Shown: one piece after another, positions 28,299-38,892 of the stretch | Layout: the number at the start of each line of letters is the position of its first letter | Numbering within the stretch: position 1 is the stretch's first letter | NCBI RefSeq assembly: GCF_018967865.2 | Contig: NZ_JAHLZY020000001.1 | Span: 2,542,001 to 2,606,000 of the forward strand | Source: Hymenobacter siberiensis | Lineage (GTDB): Bacteria > Bacteroidota > Bacteroidia > Cytophagales > Hymenobacteraceae | Reading direction: 5' to 3' | DNA length: 64,000 nt | The notes under the pieces: generated by a model | Told to the model about the DNA's origin: nothing | Database searches by the model: none | What the model saw: the letters and a program-made list of their open reading frames with translations, nothing else | Program-made: the position numbers and the translations under genes

Positions 28299-29678
28299 AT
28301 GCGTCTCGAAGCCAAGCTTGCCCTCTTCAATGCCCTGTCCAAGCTGCTGCTGGTGCTGCTGGGGGCCCTGGTGATTCCGCCCATTGTGCAGCGCGTGGCC
28401 GTGGCCCACACCGACCTGTACCTGCGGGCCAAAAAGCAGCAGGTGCTGGCCCTCATTGCCCGCGATGGCCTGCAGGCGTTCGAGCGCGGCGAGCGGGTCG
28501 AAACCTACGCCGACTACAACATCTTCAAGCAGGAATACATTACGCTCACGCCGCTAGCCGCCGGCAAGGCCCTGCCGCCCGAGCACATCTTTGAAGAGCC
28601 CCGGCAGGTAGACCAGCAGGTGGAGGATTTTCGGATTCTGAGTTTTGCGCGGCCGGCCCAGGCGGCGGGCCAGCCAGCATTTCGGGTCGAGATTGGCTCC
28701 TCCCTGGAAACGGTGGAGCTGCTGACCGGGACGCTGCGCAACCTGGCCCTGTGGGTGCTGGTGGCGGCCTCGCTGCTCACCGTATTTTCCGATGCAGCCT
28801 TTGCGCACTACCTGCTAGAGCCCCTGCGCGAGCTGACTATACGCAAGCTGCGGGGCATCCGGCAGCCGTCGGATTTTCAGTTTGAACCCATTGATACCGA
28901 TACCACTGACTTCCGTCGCCTCGACGACCGGTTGAACTCGCTGATGCGGCAGGTGCAGTCGGCTTTTGCCAAGGAGCGGGAGTTCATGAGCAACGTGAGC
29001 CACGAGCTACTCACCCCGGCCAGCATCCTGCAATCGCGCTTCGAAAACATGCTGCAGGACCCCACCCTGCCCGAGCAGCACGCCCAGCAAATCGTGGAAT
29101 CGCAGCGCACGCTCTACCGCCTGCGCAACACCGTGCGCACCCTGCTGCTCATCGCCAACATCGAAAACGAGCAGTACCTGCGCAACGAATCGGTGCGCCT
29201 GAGCACCGCCGTGGCCGAGGTGGCCGAGGAGCTGGACGACCGCCGCCAGCAGCGCGACATTACCCTGGAAGTAGACATTACCGGCGACGACACCCGCCCC
29301 CTCGCCAACGCCAGCCTGCTGCACACGCTGGTGCGCAACCTGCTCTCCAACGCCATTAAGTACAACCGCGAGGGCGGTAGCATCCGGGTACTGGGCCGCC
29401 CCCTGCCCACCGGCGGCTACACGCTGCGCGTGGAGGATTCCGGCCCCGGCATCGCCCCGGAAAACATCCCGTACCTTTTCGACCGGTTTCGGCGCTTCAA
29501 CTCCAACGCGCCCGGTTCGCCGGAGGGCTACGGGCTGGGGCTGCCCATTGCCCAGACCATTGCGGGCTTTCACGGGGCCACGCTGCGGGCCGAGTCGGAG
29601 GTGGGCCGGGGCACGGCATTTATCCTGGATTTTCAGCCGGCCACCAAATTATTGGTGGGATTCATGCCGGCTTCATAG
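28299..29678 (+). CDS. Sensor histidine kinase
   Basis: 459 residues. Two membrane helices (about 12-33 and 147-168) bracket a sensor region of about 110 residues. The H box has His235 in SNVSHELLTPASILQ; the ATPase has NLLSNAIKYN, DSGPGIAPEN, YLFDRF and GYGLGLPIAQT. Partner of the response regulator just upstream. The signal is unknown; the sensor domain matches nothing recognised. Neighbours do not reveal the target. Confidence 0.93.
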   Translation: MRLEAKLALFNALSKLLLVLLGALVIPPIVQRVAVAHTDLYLRAKKQQVLALIARDGLQAFERGERVETYADYNIFKQEYITLTPLAAGKALPPEHIFEEPRQVDQQVEDFRILSFARPAQAAGQPAFRVEIGSSLETVELLTGTLRNLALWVLVAASLLTVFSDAAFAHYLLEPLRELTIRKLRGIRQPSDFQFEPIDTDTTDFRRLDDRLNSLMRQVQSAFAKEREFMSNVSHELLTPASILQSRFENMLQDPTLPEQHAQQIVESQRTLYRLRNTVRTLLLIANIENEQYLRNESVRLSTAVAEVAEELDDRRQQRDITLEVDITGDDTRPLANASLLHTLVRNLLSNAIKYNREGGSIRVLGRPLPTGGYTLRVEDSGPGIAPENIPYLFDRFRRFNSNAPGSPEGYGLGLPIAQTIAGFHGATLRAESEVGRGTAFILDFQPATKLLVGFMPAS

Positions 29679-29714
29679 GGGTACTGGTAGTTTCGGAAAG
29701 TCATTCTACTTTCC

Positions 29715-29969
29715 GTGCGTACTCTGCTGAAAATCCTGCTTGGTAGCCTGTTGCTGTTGCTGCTGGTGGCCCTGGGCACCGAGGTAGTGGCCCTGCACCG
29801 CAGCGCCCTGCCCCTGCCCGGCCTGACGGCCCCGCCCATGGTGGTGCGCAAATCGACCACGGCCCCCATGCCGCCCAAAACGGTGCGGCTGGTAGTGGCG
29901 CACCACTCTTCGCCAATTAAAACGCGCGAATCCGCGCTTCCTGCCCACAACAAAGCGCCGGCTAACTAG
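29715..29969 (+). CDS. Small membrane-anchored hypothetical protein
   Basis: 84 residues from a GTG at 29715, 37 bases after the kinase stop. One hydrophobic segment (residues 4-24, LLKILLGSLLLLLLVALG) and a Pro/His-rich tail. No family. It may be a small accessory of the kinase, but antisense frames of similar length cover the same bases, so it is tentative. Confidence 0.45.
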   Translation: MRTLLKILLGSLLLLLLVALGTEVVALHRSALPLPGLTAPPMVVRKSTTAPMPPKTVRLVVAHHSSPIKTRESALPAHNKAPAN

Positions 29970-29979
29970 CCAAGTTTTT

Positions 29980-30040
29980 TTAAGCTTGTCATCCTGCGCA
30001 TTCTGTTTTAATCGCAGAATGCGCAGGGTGACAAGCTTAA
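29980..30040. repeat. Palindrome with a GTCATCCTG core (family D)
   Basis: TTAAGCTTGTCATCCTGCGC and ATTCTG pair with CGCAGAATGCGCAGGGTGAC and AAGCTTAA around TTTTAAT. It lies between convergent genes and may also serve as a terminator. Confidence 0.8.
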
Positions 30041-30045
30041 CAGAA

Positions 30046-30912
30046 TTATTCCTGGTTGGCTACCCCGTAATCTTCCGAGGACACGGGCTGGGGTGGGATG
30101 GCCACTTCCTGCGCTTCGGGCAGGGGCAGCTGCCACTGCTGGCTGAGGTGGGCCAGGCCTTGCATGGCAGTGAGGTCGAACTTGCAGGGCACGATGGACA
30201 CGTAGTTGTGGGCCAGCGCCCACTCGTCGGTATCGGTGCCGGGGTCGAGGTTTACGAACTGGCCCACCAGCCAGTAATACGGGCGCTGGTAGGGGTCGAG
30301 GCGGCGGTCGAACTCCTCCTGCCACTTGGCACGGGCCTGACGGGCCAGACGCAAACCGGCAATGGGCGTTTCGGATTTCTTGGGGATATTCACGTTGAGG
30401 GCCGTGCCGGCGGGGATGCCGTGGTCGAGGGCGTGGCGGCACACCTGGGTCACCCACTCGGCCGCGTGCGAGAAATCGGCGTTCGGGCCGTACTCGCAGA
30501 GGGAGAAGCCCACGGCGGGCAGACCTTCAATGGCTGCTTCAATAGCCGCCGACATAGTGCCTGAGTACAACACGTTTACCGAGGCGTTGGAGCCGTGGTT
30601 GATGCCGGACACCACGAGGTCGGGGGTACGGTCTTTGAGCACGTAGTGCTTGGCGATTTTCACGCAATCGGCCGGGGTGCCGGAGCATTCGTAGGCAGCC
30701 ACCTCGGGGCCGAACACCGGGTTTTTGGTGAGGCGCAGCGGGTGGCCGATGGTGATGGCGTGGCCCATTCCGGACTGCGGCGAATCGGGGGCGACAACCA
30801 CGACTTCAGCCCCGAGGGCCACCATGGCTTCAACGAGGTGGCGGATGCCGGGGGCAGTGATGCCGTCGTCGTTGGAAACGAGAATAAGGGGGCGCGGGAG
30901 GGCGGCGGACAT
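30046..30912 (-). CDS. surE: 5'/3'-nucleotidase SurE
   Basis: 288 residues. SurE removes phosphate from nucleoside monophosphates. The metal-binding signature is ILVSNDDGITAPG (Asp15-Asp16), followed by VVVVAPDSPQSGMGHAIT, YECSGTPADCVKIA and VVSGINHGSNAS with the catalytic Asn, then YSGTMSAAIEA. Length and order match the family. A perfect TACCTTTG box lies 25 bases before the ATG. Confidence 0.95.
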   Translation of the reverse strand: MSAALPRPLILVSNDDGITAPGIRHLVEAMVALGAEVVVVAPDSPQSGMGHAITIGHPLRLTKNPVFGPEVAAYECSGTPADCVKIAKHYVLKDRTPDLVVSGINHGSNASVNVLYSGTMSAAIEAAIEGLPAVGFSLCEYGPNADFSHAAEWVTQVCRHALDHGIPAGTALNVNIPKKSETPIAGLRLARQARAKWQEEFDRRLDPYQRPYYWLVGQFVNLDPGTDTDEWALAHNYVSIVPCKFDLTAMQGLAHLSQQWQLPLPEAQEVAIPPQPVSSEDYGVANQE

Positions 30913-30936
30913 GGGCTAAGGATGTTTAGGGTTGGG

Positions 30937-30944
30937 CAAAGGTA
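30937..30944 (-). promoter_or_regulatory. Putative -7 box for surE
   Basis: Minus-strand TACCTTTG, exact match to TAnnTTTG, 25 bases before the start codon. Confidence 0.5.
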
Positions 30945-30958
30945 GGCGGAGGCAGAAA

Positions 30959-31150
30959 CTCCCCTCCTTTTTTAAGGAGGGGATGTTCGCGCGAAGCGCG
31001 GACGGGGGTGGTTAGGGCGTTGAACAGCTTAGGGCGGGTTTCGTTCGGGATTATCCCAACTGCCAGCCAATGCTACCTAACGCTACCTACCGCCATCCAA
31101 CGCCAACAACCACCCCAGCCGGCGCTGCGCGCCGGCGTCCCCTCCTTAGC
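30959..31150. repeat. Inverted repeat filling the surE-M14 gap (family E)
   Basis: The 310-base gap before the M14 gene is mostly this element. The left part has a short hairpin (CCCCTCC pairing with GGAGGGG), then GACGGGGGTGGTTAGGGCGT; the right part has AACAACCACCCCAGCCGGCG and ends GTCCCCTCC, complementary to the left. The middle holds imperfect GCTACC repeats. No gene is seen. Confidence 0.7.
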
Positions 31151-31223
31151 TTCGCTGACCTTCGGTTGGTAAGAAGGTGAGTTTCTCGCCGGGCATCTTC
31201 TTCCCTGCCGTTCCTTTGCAGCT

Positions 31224-33014
31224 ATGTTCATCCTGCTCCTTGCTTCGCTCATGGCCCTTGCTCCCACCCTGCCCGCCCCGGCCCCGGCCTGGCGCACGCC
31301 CTTCGAAAACGACCCAGCCGGCAACACCACGGCTACCTACGCCGAGTGCATCGCCTACTACCAGAAGCTGGCCGCCGCCTACCCCACGCACCTGCACCTG
31401 GCCGAGGCCGGCCCCACCGATGCCGGTCGGCCGTTGCACGAAGTGGTGCTGAGTAGTGCGGTAAGCTTTAGCTTGCCGTCGAAGGAAAGCCCGGACGGCA
31501 AGCTAAAGCTTACCGCACGCAAACCGGTGGTCTTCATCCAGAACGGTATCCATCCTGGCGAGCCGGAGGGCATCGACGCGAGCATGATGCTGGCGCGCGA
31601 CCTGATGCAGCAGCCCCGGCTGCAAAAGCTGCTGGCGCAGGTCACGGTCGTCATCGTGCCCGTTTATAATATCGACGGGATGCTGAACCGCAACTCGACG
31701 ACCCGCGTGAACCAGAATGGGCCGGCGGCCTACGGCTTCCGGGGCAATGCCCGGCACCTGGATTTGAACCGCGACTACATTAAGCAGGAGTCGCGCAATG
31801 CCCGGTCCTTCGCGGCGCTGTTCCAGAAGTGGCAGCCCGATGTATTTGTGGAAACGCACACCTCCAACGGGGCCGATTATCAATATACCATGACACTCAT
31901 TGCCACCCAGCACAGCAAGCTGGCCCCGGCGCTGGGCACCTACCTGCAGGGCCAGCTGCTGCCGACGCTTTACAAGCGCATGGAGCAGAAGAAGTGGCCG
32001 ATGACACCCTACGTGGACTTTGAGGGCCAGACGCCGGAGAGCGGCCTGCGCGCTTTTCTGGAATCGCCGCGCTACTCCACCGGCTACGCGGCGTTGTTCA
32101 ACACCATTGGCTTTATGCCCGAGACGCACATGCTAAAGGCCTTCGCGCCCCGCGTGCACGCCACCTATGACTTCCTGCTCACCATGCTCGAAACCGTGGG
32201 CCAGCAGGCCCCCGCGCTGGCAGCCGCCCGCACCCAGGCCGCCGCCGACATGGCCGCCCAAACCACCTTCCCCCTCGTCTGGGCGCTGGACGAAACCCAG
32301 CACGAAACCGTGCAGTTCCGGGGCTACGAGGGCCGGATGAAGCCCAGCGAAGTGAGCGGCCAGCCCCGCCTCTACTACGACCGTGCCGCGCCCTTCACCC
32401 GGCCCGTGCAATATTTCAATACTTTCAAACCAACCGCCACCGCCGGCCGACCCACGGCCTACATCATTCCCAAAGCCTGGACGGAGGTGGCCGATATCCT
32501 GCGCCGCAACGGGGCCACGCTGGAGCCGCTGACCCGCAAGGTGACCGCGCCGGTGGAAGCGTATTATTTCGAGGATTTCAAGACCACGCCCAAGCCCTTC
32601 GAGGGCCACTACGTGCACAGCCAGGTGCGCCTGCAAACCCGCCCGGAAACCACCACTTTCCTCCCCGGCGACCTGGTGGTGTACCTGAACGATGCCGCCC
32701 CCATCCGCTACCTGATGGAAACGCTGGAGCCGCAGGCCACCGACTCCTTCTTCGCCTGGGGCTTTTTCGACAGCGTGCTTCAGCAGAAGGAGCATTTCTC
32801 CGACTACGTGTTTGAGGACCTGGCCACCGACCTGCTCCGCCGCGACCCGAAGCTGCGCGAGCGGCTGGAGAAACTCAAGCAGGACAACGCCGCTTTTGCC
32901 GCCAACGGCCCTGCTCAGCTCGAATGGGTGTACCAAAGCTCGGCCTACCACGAGCCCGGCCACAACCGCTACCCGGTGGCGCGCTGGCTGGGCCCGGGCA
33001 AGCTGGGCGAGTAG
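31224..33014 (+). CDS. M14 family zinc carboxypeptidase, secreted, with an in-frame palindromic insert
   Basis: 596 residues. Signal peptide 1-20. The M14 zinc site is His110 and Glu113 in QNGIHPGEPEG, with the third histidine in VFVETHTSNGADYQ; the substrate arginine lies in DLNRDYIK. Family members cut C-terminal residues from peptides. Residues 78-98 are encoded by a 63-bp perfect-arm palindrome (31456-31518) lying between the strand LHEVVLS and the strand KPVVFIQ. Because 63 is divisible by three the frame is kept. The insert probably forms a loop near the active-site entry. The C-terminal half is of unknown fold. Confidence 0.9.
   Translation: MFILLLASLMALAPTLPAPAPAWRTPFENDPAGNTTATYAECIAYYQKLAAAYPTHLHLAEAGPTDAGRPLHEVVLSSAVSFSLPSKESPDGKLKLTARKPVVFIQNGIHPGEPEGIDASMMLARDLMQQPRLQKLLAQVTVVIVPVYNIDGMLNRNSTTRVNQNGPAAYGFRGNARHLDLNRDYIKQESRNARSFAALFQKWQPDVFVETHTSNGADYQYTMTLIATQHSKLAPALGTYLQGQLLPTLYKRMEQKKWPMTPYVDFEGQTPESGLRAFLESPRYSTGYAALFNTIGFMPETHMLKAFAPRVHATYDFLLTMLETVGQQAPALAAARTQAAADMAAQTTFPLVWALDETQHETVQFRGYEGRMKPSEVSGQPRLYYDRAAPFTRPVQYFNTFKPTATAGRPTAYIIPKAWTEVADILRRNGATLEPLTRKVTAPVEAYYFEDFKTTPKPFEGHYVHSQVRLQTRPETTTFLPGDLVVYLNDAAPIRYLMETLEPQATDSFFAWGFFDSVLQQKEHFSDYVFEDLATDLLRRDPKLRERLEKLKQDNAAFAANGPAQLEWVYQSSAYHEPGHNRYPVARWLGPGKLGE
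31456..31518. repeat. 63-bp palindrome inside the M14 coding sequence
   Basis: Two perfect 25-base arms (GTGCGGTAAGCTTTAGCTTG then CCGTC) around a 13-base loop GAAGGAAAGCCCG. It is read in frame as 21 residues, rich in Ser and Lys, and looks like an inserted element. Confidence 0.9.
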
Positions 33015-33320
33015 GGCCAGCACCGCCCGCCGGGCCGCAGCACTTACCACCCGGGCAGCCCGGCACCGCCGGAGCCGGATATGTTGAAAATATTTTAAAC
33101 AAGGCCCATATTTTGGGCAAAATTTTGCATTATTTAATTTTTTTAGATATTATTTTTATGATATTCTCATGCTAAATCGTTGCGCTTTGGAGTGAAATAC
33201 AATTTTCGGCATCGATTGTGGGGGTAAATTAGCAGGAGTGCAAATGCCAAAGTCCTATACTTTAATAGGGTTTAGCCGGCGCTGTGCCTTTCGGCTTCAC
33301 ACTCCAATTCCCACCACTTT
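33015..33320. other. AT-rich intergenic region before the amylase
   Basis: 306 bases with no gene. The stretch 33085-33180 is very AT-rich for this window and has several short hairpin-prone segments (GCCCATATTTTGGGC at 33102-33116). It probably held the promoter of the amylase; no exact TAnnTTTG with a -33 partner was found. Confidence 0.4.
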
Positions 33321-35135
<1,815 letters not shown>

Positions 35136-35159
35136 GGCCTGGCTTTTGCGACACATTAG

Positions 35160-35190
35160 AAAGGCGGACCCATTCGGTCCGCCTTTTTTT
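35160..35190 (+). terminator. Intrinsic terminator after the amylase remnant
   Basis: AAAGGCGGACC and GGTCCGCC around CATTC, followed by seven Ts. Intact although the gene is broken. Confidence 0.85.
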
Positions 35191-35192
35191 GG

Positions 35193-35278
35193 AGTTGTTT
35201 AGAAAGTCACAAAAGGTGCTCAAACGGTCATGCTCCGCTGCGCGCTGCATGACCGTTCGGGGACTTTCTAAACAGCTT
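35193..35278. repeat. Palindromic element, family B copy 2
   Basis: GTTGTTTAGAAAGTCACAAA on the left; on the right the arm is shortened to GACCGTTCGGGGACTTTCTA then AACAGC. Directly follows the amylase terminator. Confidence 0.85.
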
Positions 35279-35393
35279 CTTTGTATGTGCAAGACGTTAT
35301 GGCCGGCAAATCTTTCCTTTTTGCTTGTTATTAGGAAAAGTTCTATCAGTCAGACGGCGACCTTATGCGAATGGATGTTTCAGCAGCAGCTCC

Positions 35394-35891
35394 TTAGCTG
35401 AGCTGGTGCCAGCCCCAGCGCAGCAGCAACACACTACCCCAGCCCACCAACCCCACAATGGCAACCAGCACCACCAGCAACAGCAGTATCAGGCCCCGGC
35501 CGCTGCCGCCGTGCCGTCCCTCGGCGTAGTGGCGGCGCAGCAGGGCCACGTTGCGCTCGTTGCTTTTGTAGGCAAAGTCGAACACGTTGCCGATGATGGG
35601 AATGCCGCCCACCACCGTATCGATGAGAATATTGAGCGCCATGCGCACCACTACCGCCCCACTGGCCCCGTGCCGCGCCATGGTGAGCAGCAAGGCAATG
35701 GAAACCACGGTGGTCGACAAATCACCGACCACCGGGAGCAGCCCCAACAGCGGGTCGAGCCCGAAGCGGAAGCGGGTACCCGGCAGCTGAAACTGGCTGT
35801 CCATAAGCCGAGCCACGCGCTCGACCCAGCGCAGGCGCTCATCGGCATCGAAGGAAGGGAACGGTGGTGGTGGCTGAGTTCGGGGAAGCAT
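35394..35891 (-). CDS. DUF4112 membrane protein
   Basis: 165 residues from the ATG at 35891. The DUF4112 core is FGLDPLLGLLPVVGDLSTTV, then LIDTVVGGIPIIGNVFDFAY and KSNERNVALLRRHY. Two or three membrane helices plus a last one (LILLLLVVLVAIVGLVGW) near the C-terminus. Function is unknown in the family. The longer frame to 36284 is rejected as antisense to the neighbouring gene. Confidence 0.87.
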   Translation of the reverse strand: MLPRTQPPPPFPSFDADERLRWVERVARLMDSQFQLPGTRFRFGLDPLLGLLPVVGDLSTTVVSIALLLTMARHGASGAVVVRMALNILIDTVVGGIPIIGNVFDFAYKSNERNVALLRRHYAEGRHGGSGRGLILLLLVVLVAIVGLVGWGSVLLLRWGWHQLS

Positions 35892-35973
35892 AAGCAGGGC
35901 TTTCGGGGCAGTACGTACATTGACGACCAAACGATGGCCCACGCGGCGCGAAACCGGCCCGACGGCCCGGGGC

Positions 35974-36735
35974 CTAACGGGCCGCGATGCCGCCCGGCTC
36001 AGCCACACCCGCCGGCTTGCGGCGCAGCGTTTCATACAGCACCAGCGCCACCAGCAGCCCAAACAGGATGAGCGAGGAACCTTCGGTACCGAAGCCCAGC
36101 CCCTGCTTCGCGGTGGGCTTGGTGAGCAGGTCGCCAAACGTGGCCCCAAACGGCCGCGTGAGCACAAACGCCGCCCAAAACAGCAGCACCCGCGAGATGC
36201 CGGTGAAGTAATAGGCCAGCACCAGCACCGCCAGCAGGCCGCCAATGAGCAAGGCACCGCCCCCAAAGCCCAACCCGGAATCATCGGCCAGAAAATCGCC
36301 CAGAGCCGTGCCCAGCGTGTTCGACACCAGAATGGCGGCCCAGTAAAAGACCTCCCCGGTGCGCGTCCTGATTTCCGTCACGGACAACGACTTTTCGCGC
36401 AGCCACCACAGGCCCAACACCAGCCCCAGCAGCGACACCAAAATCAACGAGCCGGTGGCATAGCCCAGGCCCAAGGTACGGTCCATGTAGTCGGACATGG
36501 TGGTGCCGGCCGTGCTCGTGGCCAGAATGGTGGCCCAGTACAGTACCGGAATGTAGCGGGACATGGCCAGCTGGCCAGCCAGCACCACCAGGAATATACC
36601 CAGCAGAATAAGCGAGCTGGTGCCGTAGCCCACGTTCATGGTTTGGGCCAACAGGTCGCCGGCGGTTTCGCCAAGGGTGGTGGCGCAGATTTTGGTAATC
36701 CAGAACAGCAGGGTGACTTGGGCGATTTTATTCAT
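35974..36735 (-). CDS. COG4705-type membrane protein with four internal repeats
   Basis: 253 residues, about eight membrane helices, arranged as four units of some 60 residues. Each unit has a like motif: TTLGETAGDLLAQTMNVGYG, TAGTTMSDYMDRTLGLGYAT, TLGTALGDFLADDSGLGFGG, and FGATFGDLLTKPTAKQGLGF. Such repeats suggest a pore or transport fold made by duplication. The family is uncharacterised. The ATG at 36735 is chosen because the longer frame to 36903 runs into a palindromic element. Confidence 0.85.
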   Translation of the reverse strand: MNKIAQVTLLFWITKICATTLGETAGDLLAQTMNVGYGTSSLILLGIFLVVLAGQLAMSRYIPVLYWATILATSTAGTTMSDYMDRTLGLGYATGSLILVSLLGLVLGLWWLREKSLSVTEIRTRTGEVFYWAAILVSNTLGTALGDFLADDSGLGFGGGALLIGGLLAVLVLAYYFTGISRVLLFWAAFVLTRPFGATFGDLLTKPTAKQGLGFGTEGSSLILFGLLVALVLYETLRRKPAGVAEPGGIAAR

Positions 36736-36842
36736 GGGAAATCCTGAGTGGTGCACAAAAATCACTGATATTCCTGTCTGTTTTCTGTTATTACGCAGAT
36801 AAAATGCTGCTGTATTCAACTCAACTTGACGAGCTAAATGGT

Positions 36843-36992
36843 GAAGCTGTTTAGAAAGTCCCCGAACGGTCATGCAGCGCGCAGCGAAGCATCTTGCTCG
36901 CATCCTCAGGCCCGTTCAACGATGCGAGCAAGATGCTTCGCTGCGCGCTGCATGACCGTTTGAGTACCTTTTGTGACTTTCTAAACAGCTTC
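36843..36992. repeat. Palindromic element, family B copy 3, with a second hairpin nested in its centre
   Basis: Outer arms are those of family B (GAAGCTGTTTAGAAAGTC and GACTTTCTAAACAGCTTC). The centre is replaced by a second palindrome: GAAGCATCTTGCTCGCATC and GATGCGAGCAAGATGCTTC around CTCAGGCCCGTTCAAC. The inner part carries the GAAGCATCT word of family A. Confidence 0.88.
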
Positions 36993-37015
36993 GGTATTTC
37001 AGGAGTATAACTGCA

Positions 37016-38056
37016 TTATTGCGTCGGCAGCGGCGGCGGCCCCGACAGCCGGACGCGGGCAATTTTGTAGTAGTGCGCCAGAAACAAATTATTCTTCTGC
37101 CCAGCATCCTCAAACAACTCTACGTGGACATCTGCGCGCTGCCGAGCCGATGGAATGGGGGCGAGCAAGCCCATAGCTCGCGGCAACTGCAAAGGCGGCA
37201 GCACCGCTTCGGCCCCACCTCGGCGGCTGACAGCCGCCAGCCGCTCGTAGCGAGCCTGCATTTGCAACGCATAGTCGGGGGCCATGAACAGCAGTTCCTG
37301 CCAGGCGCGGCGGGCTTGGCCCGTGAGCAGTAGCACCAGCGCCAGCCCCGTAAGCGTGAGCGTAGCGGCCTGCCCACGCAGCCGGCCGGGCCCGGCCGGT
37401 GCCCACTGCCGGACCCACAGTGCCAGCACCGTAGTCGACACTAGTAACTGCACCACCAGCACATTAACTACCCGGTCGGGCATGGCTTCCACCCATTTAT
37501 CGTGCATAAAAAATGCCTTCAGGAAGGCTACTCCGGCGCAGTTCAACAGGACGTAACCCGCCAGCACCAGTACCAACTCCCGCCGCCGGGGACGCGGGCG
37601 AACCTGCCCGGCCGAAGTGAGCAGCACGGCAGCAGCCAGCACCAACGCAGCCCCGGCCACCGGTGGGCGAGCCGTCATGCGTGCCGCCGCGAGGGCAGTG
37701 CGCGGAGCCAGCAGTACCCAGCGGTGATAAGGCCCGGCCGCATCGGGGGCGGCCATGCCGTGGCGCTGCCGGTTGCCGGGAGCGCCGACAAGCAGCCCCG
37801 CCGTAAGGAGAAACGCGCCGCCCCATACCATCCACAGCCCCCGAAAACCGACTGGCGCAGGCATACCGCTGGCCCAGGGCCAAGCCCCCAGCCCAGCCAG
37901 CAGCACGCCGCAGCATAGCATGGCCACTTCGCCACCGCCCACGGCCCCTACCAAACACACCGTAGCCACGCTGGCCCAGCGCCGCCGATAAGGTGCCCCC
38001 GGGAGCAACTGCCTCGCCCGGAGCGCGGCGGCGGCAAAACCCAACGTAAGCACTAG
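37016..38056 (-). pseudogene. DUF6056-like membrane protein, C-terminal part (split by IS)
   Basis: About 345 residues with many membrane helices, ending in a soluble region (HVELFEDAGQKNNLFLAHYY). It continues the protein whose start lies at 39386. Removing the IS and one CTAG copy joins MLPL to VLTLGFAAAALRARQLL in frame, which proves the split. Proteins of this kind have a DDFD-type N-terminal region and many helices, like EpsG or GT-C glycosyltransferases. Confidence 0.85.
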
Positions 38057-38892
38057 AGCGTGAGGATAATTACCTTTGCTTTGGCAATCGTTTATAACGA
38101 AGAAATTATTTATGCGAAGACATGAGATTAGCGATGCTCAATGGCTGGCGGTGAGCCCCCTTTTGTCGGGCAAAGCCACGGATTGCGGGGTAACGGGCAA
38201 AGACAACCGCTTGTTTTTCAACGCAGTCGTGTGGATAATGCGCACCGGCTGCCCGTGGGCCGACCTACCCGAACGCTTCGGCAAATTCAACACCGTGTGC
38301 AAGCGCTTCCGGCGTATGGCGACCAAAGGGGTTTGGGAGCGGGCCTTCCAGGCCCTACAAGCCCCCGAACTGGACTGGGTCATGCTCGATTCGACCGTCG
38401 TGCGGGCGCACCAGCATTCAGCAGGCCAAAAAAAAGCACCGCCGCCACCGAGTGCCTCGGACGCAGCCGCGGGGGCATCGGCACCAAAATTCACGCCTGC
38501 GTGGAGTCGCTGGGCAACGCCGTGCGGCTGATTGCGACCGAAGGCCAGGCGGGCGACAGCCTGCAGGCGCTGCCCTTGCTGGCGGACCTGCAGCCGGGCA
38601 AAGTGCTGGCCGACACGGCTTACGACAGCGACGCAACCCACGCCTATTGCACCGAAAAGGGCATCGAAGCCGTCATTCCCAGCCATCCTAACCGGGTAGA
38701 ACCCTTGGCAATGGACGAAGAAACCTACCGCGACCGCAACAAAGTCGAGCGCTTTTTTGGCCGCCTCAAGCAATACCGCCGCCTAGCCACCCGCTACGAA
38801 AAAACCGCCGTTTCCTTCCTCGCCTTTTGGCATATTGGTGCTACGCTAGATTGGCTTAGGTAAATAGATAAATCTTTGATTGTCCTCACGCT
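38057..38892. mobile_element. IS5-family (IS427-group-like) insertion sequence, 836 bp
   Basis: Terminal inverted repeats are AGCGTGAGGATAAT on the left and the complement of AGCGTGAGGACAAT on the right (one mismatch). A CTAG flanks it on both sides (38053-38056 and 38893-38896) as the target duplication. One transposase in two overlapping frames lies inside. The element sits in a DUF6056-like gene and appears complete. Confidence 0.92.
38112..38863 (+). CDS. IS5-family transposase, two frames joined by -1 frameshift
   Basis: The first frame (38112-38531) starts MRRHEISDAQWLAVSPLL and has the first Asp in VMLDSTVVRAHQHSAG. The second frame, ending at 38863, carries the second Asp in LADTAYDSD and the Glu in RNKVERFFGRLKQYRR, completing the DDE triad. 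Slippage by -1 on the run of eight As at 38428-38435 joins AGQKK to STAATECLGRSRGGIGTKIH and gives about 250 residues, the normal length for the IS427 group. Such programmed slippage is well known for this group, so the enzyme is probably functional. Confidence 0.9.
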
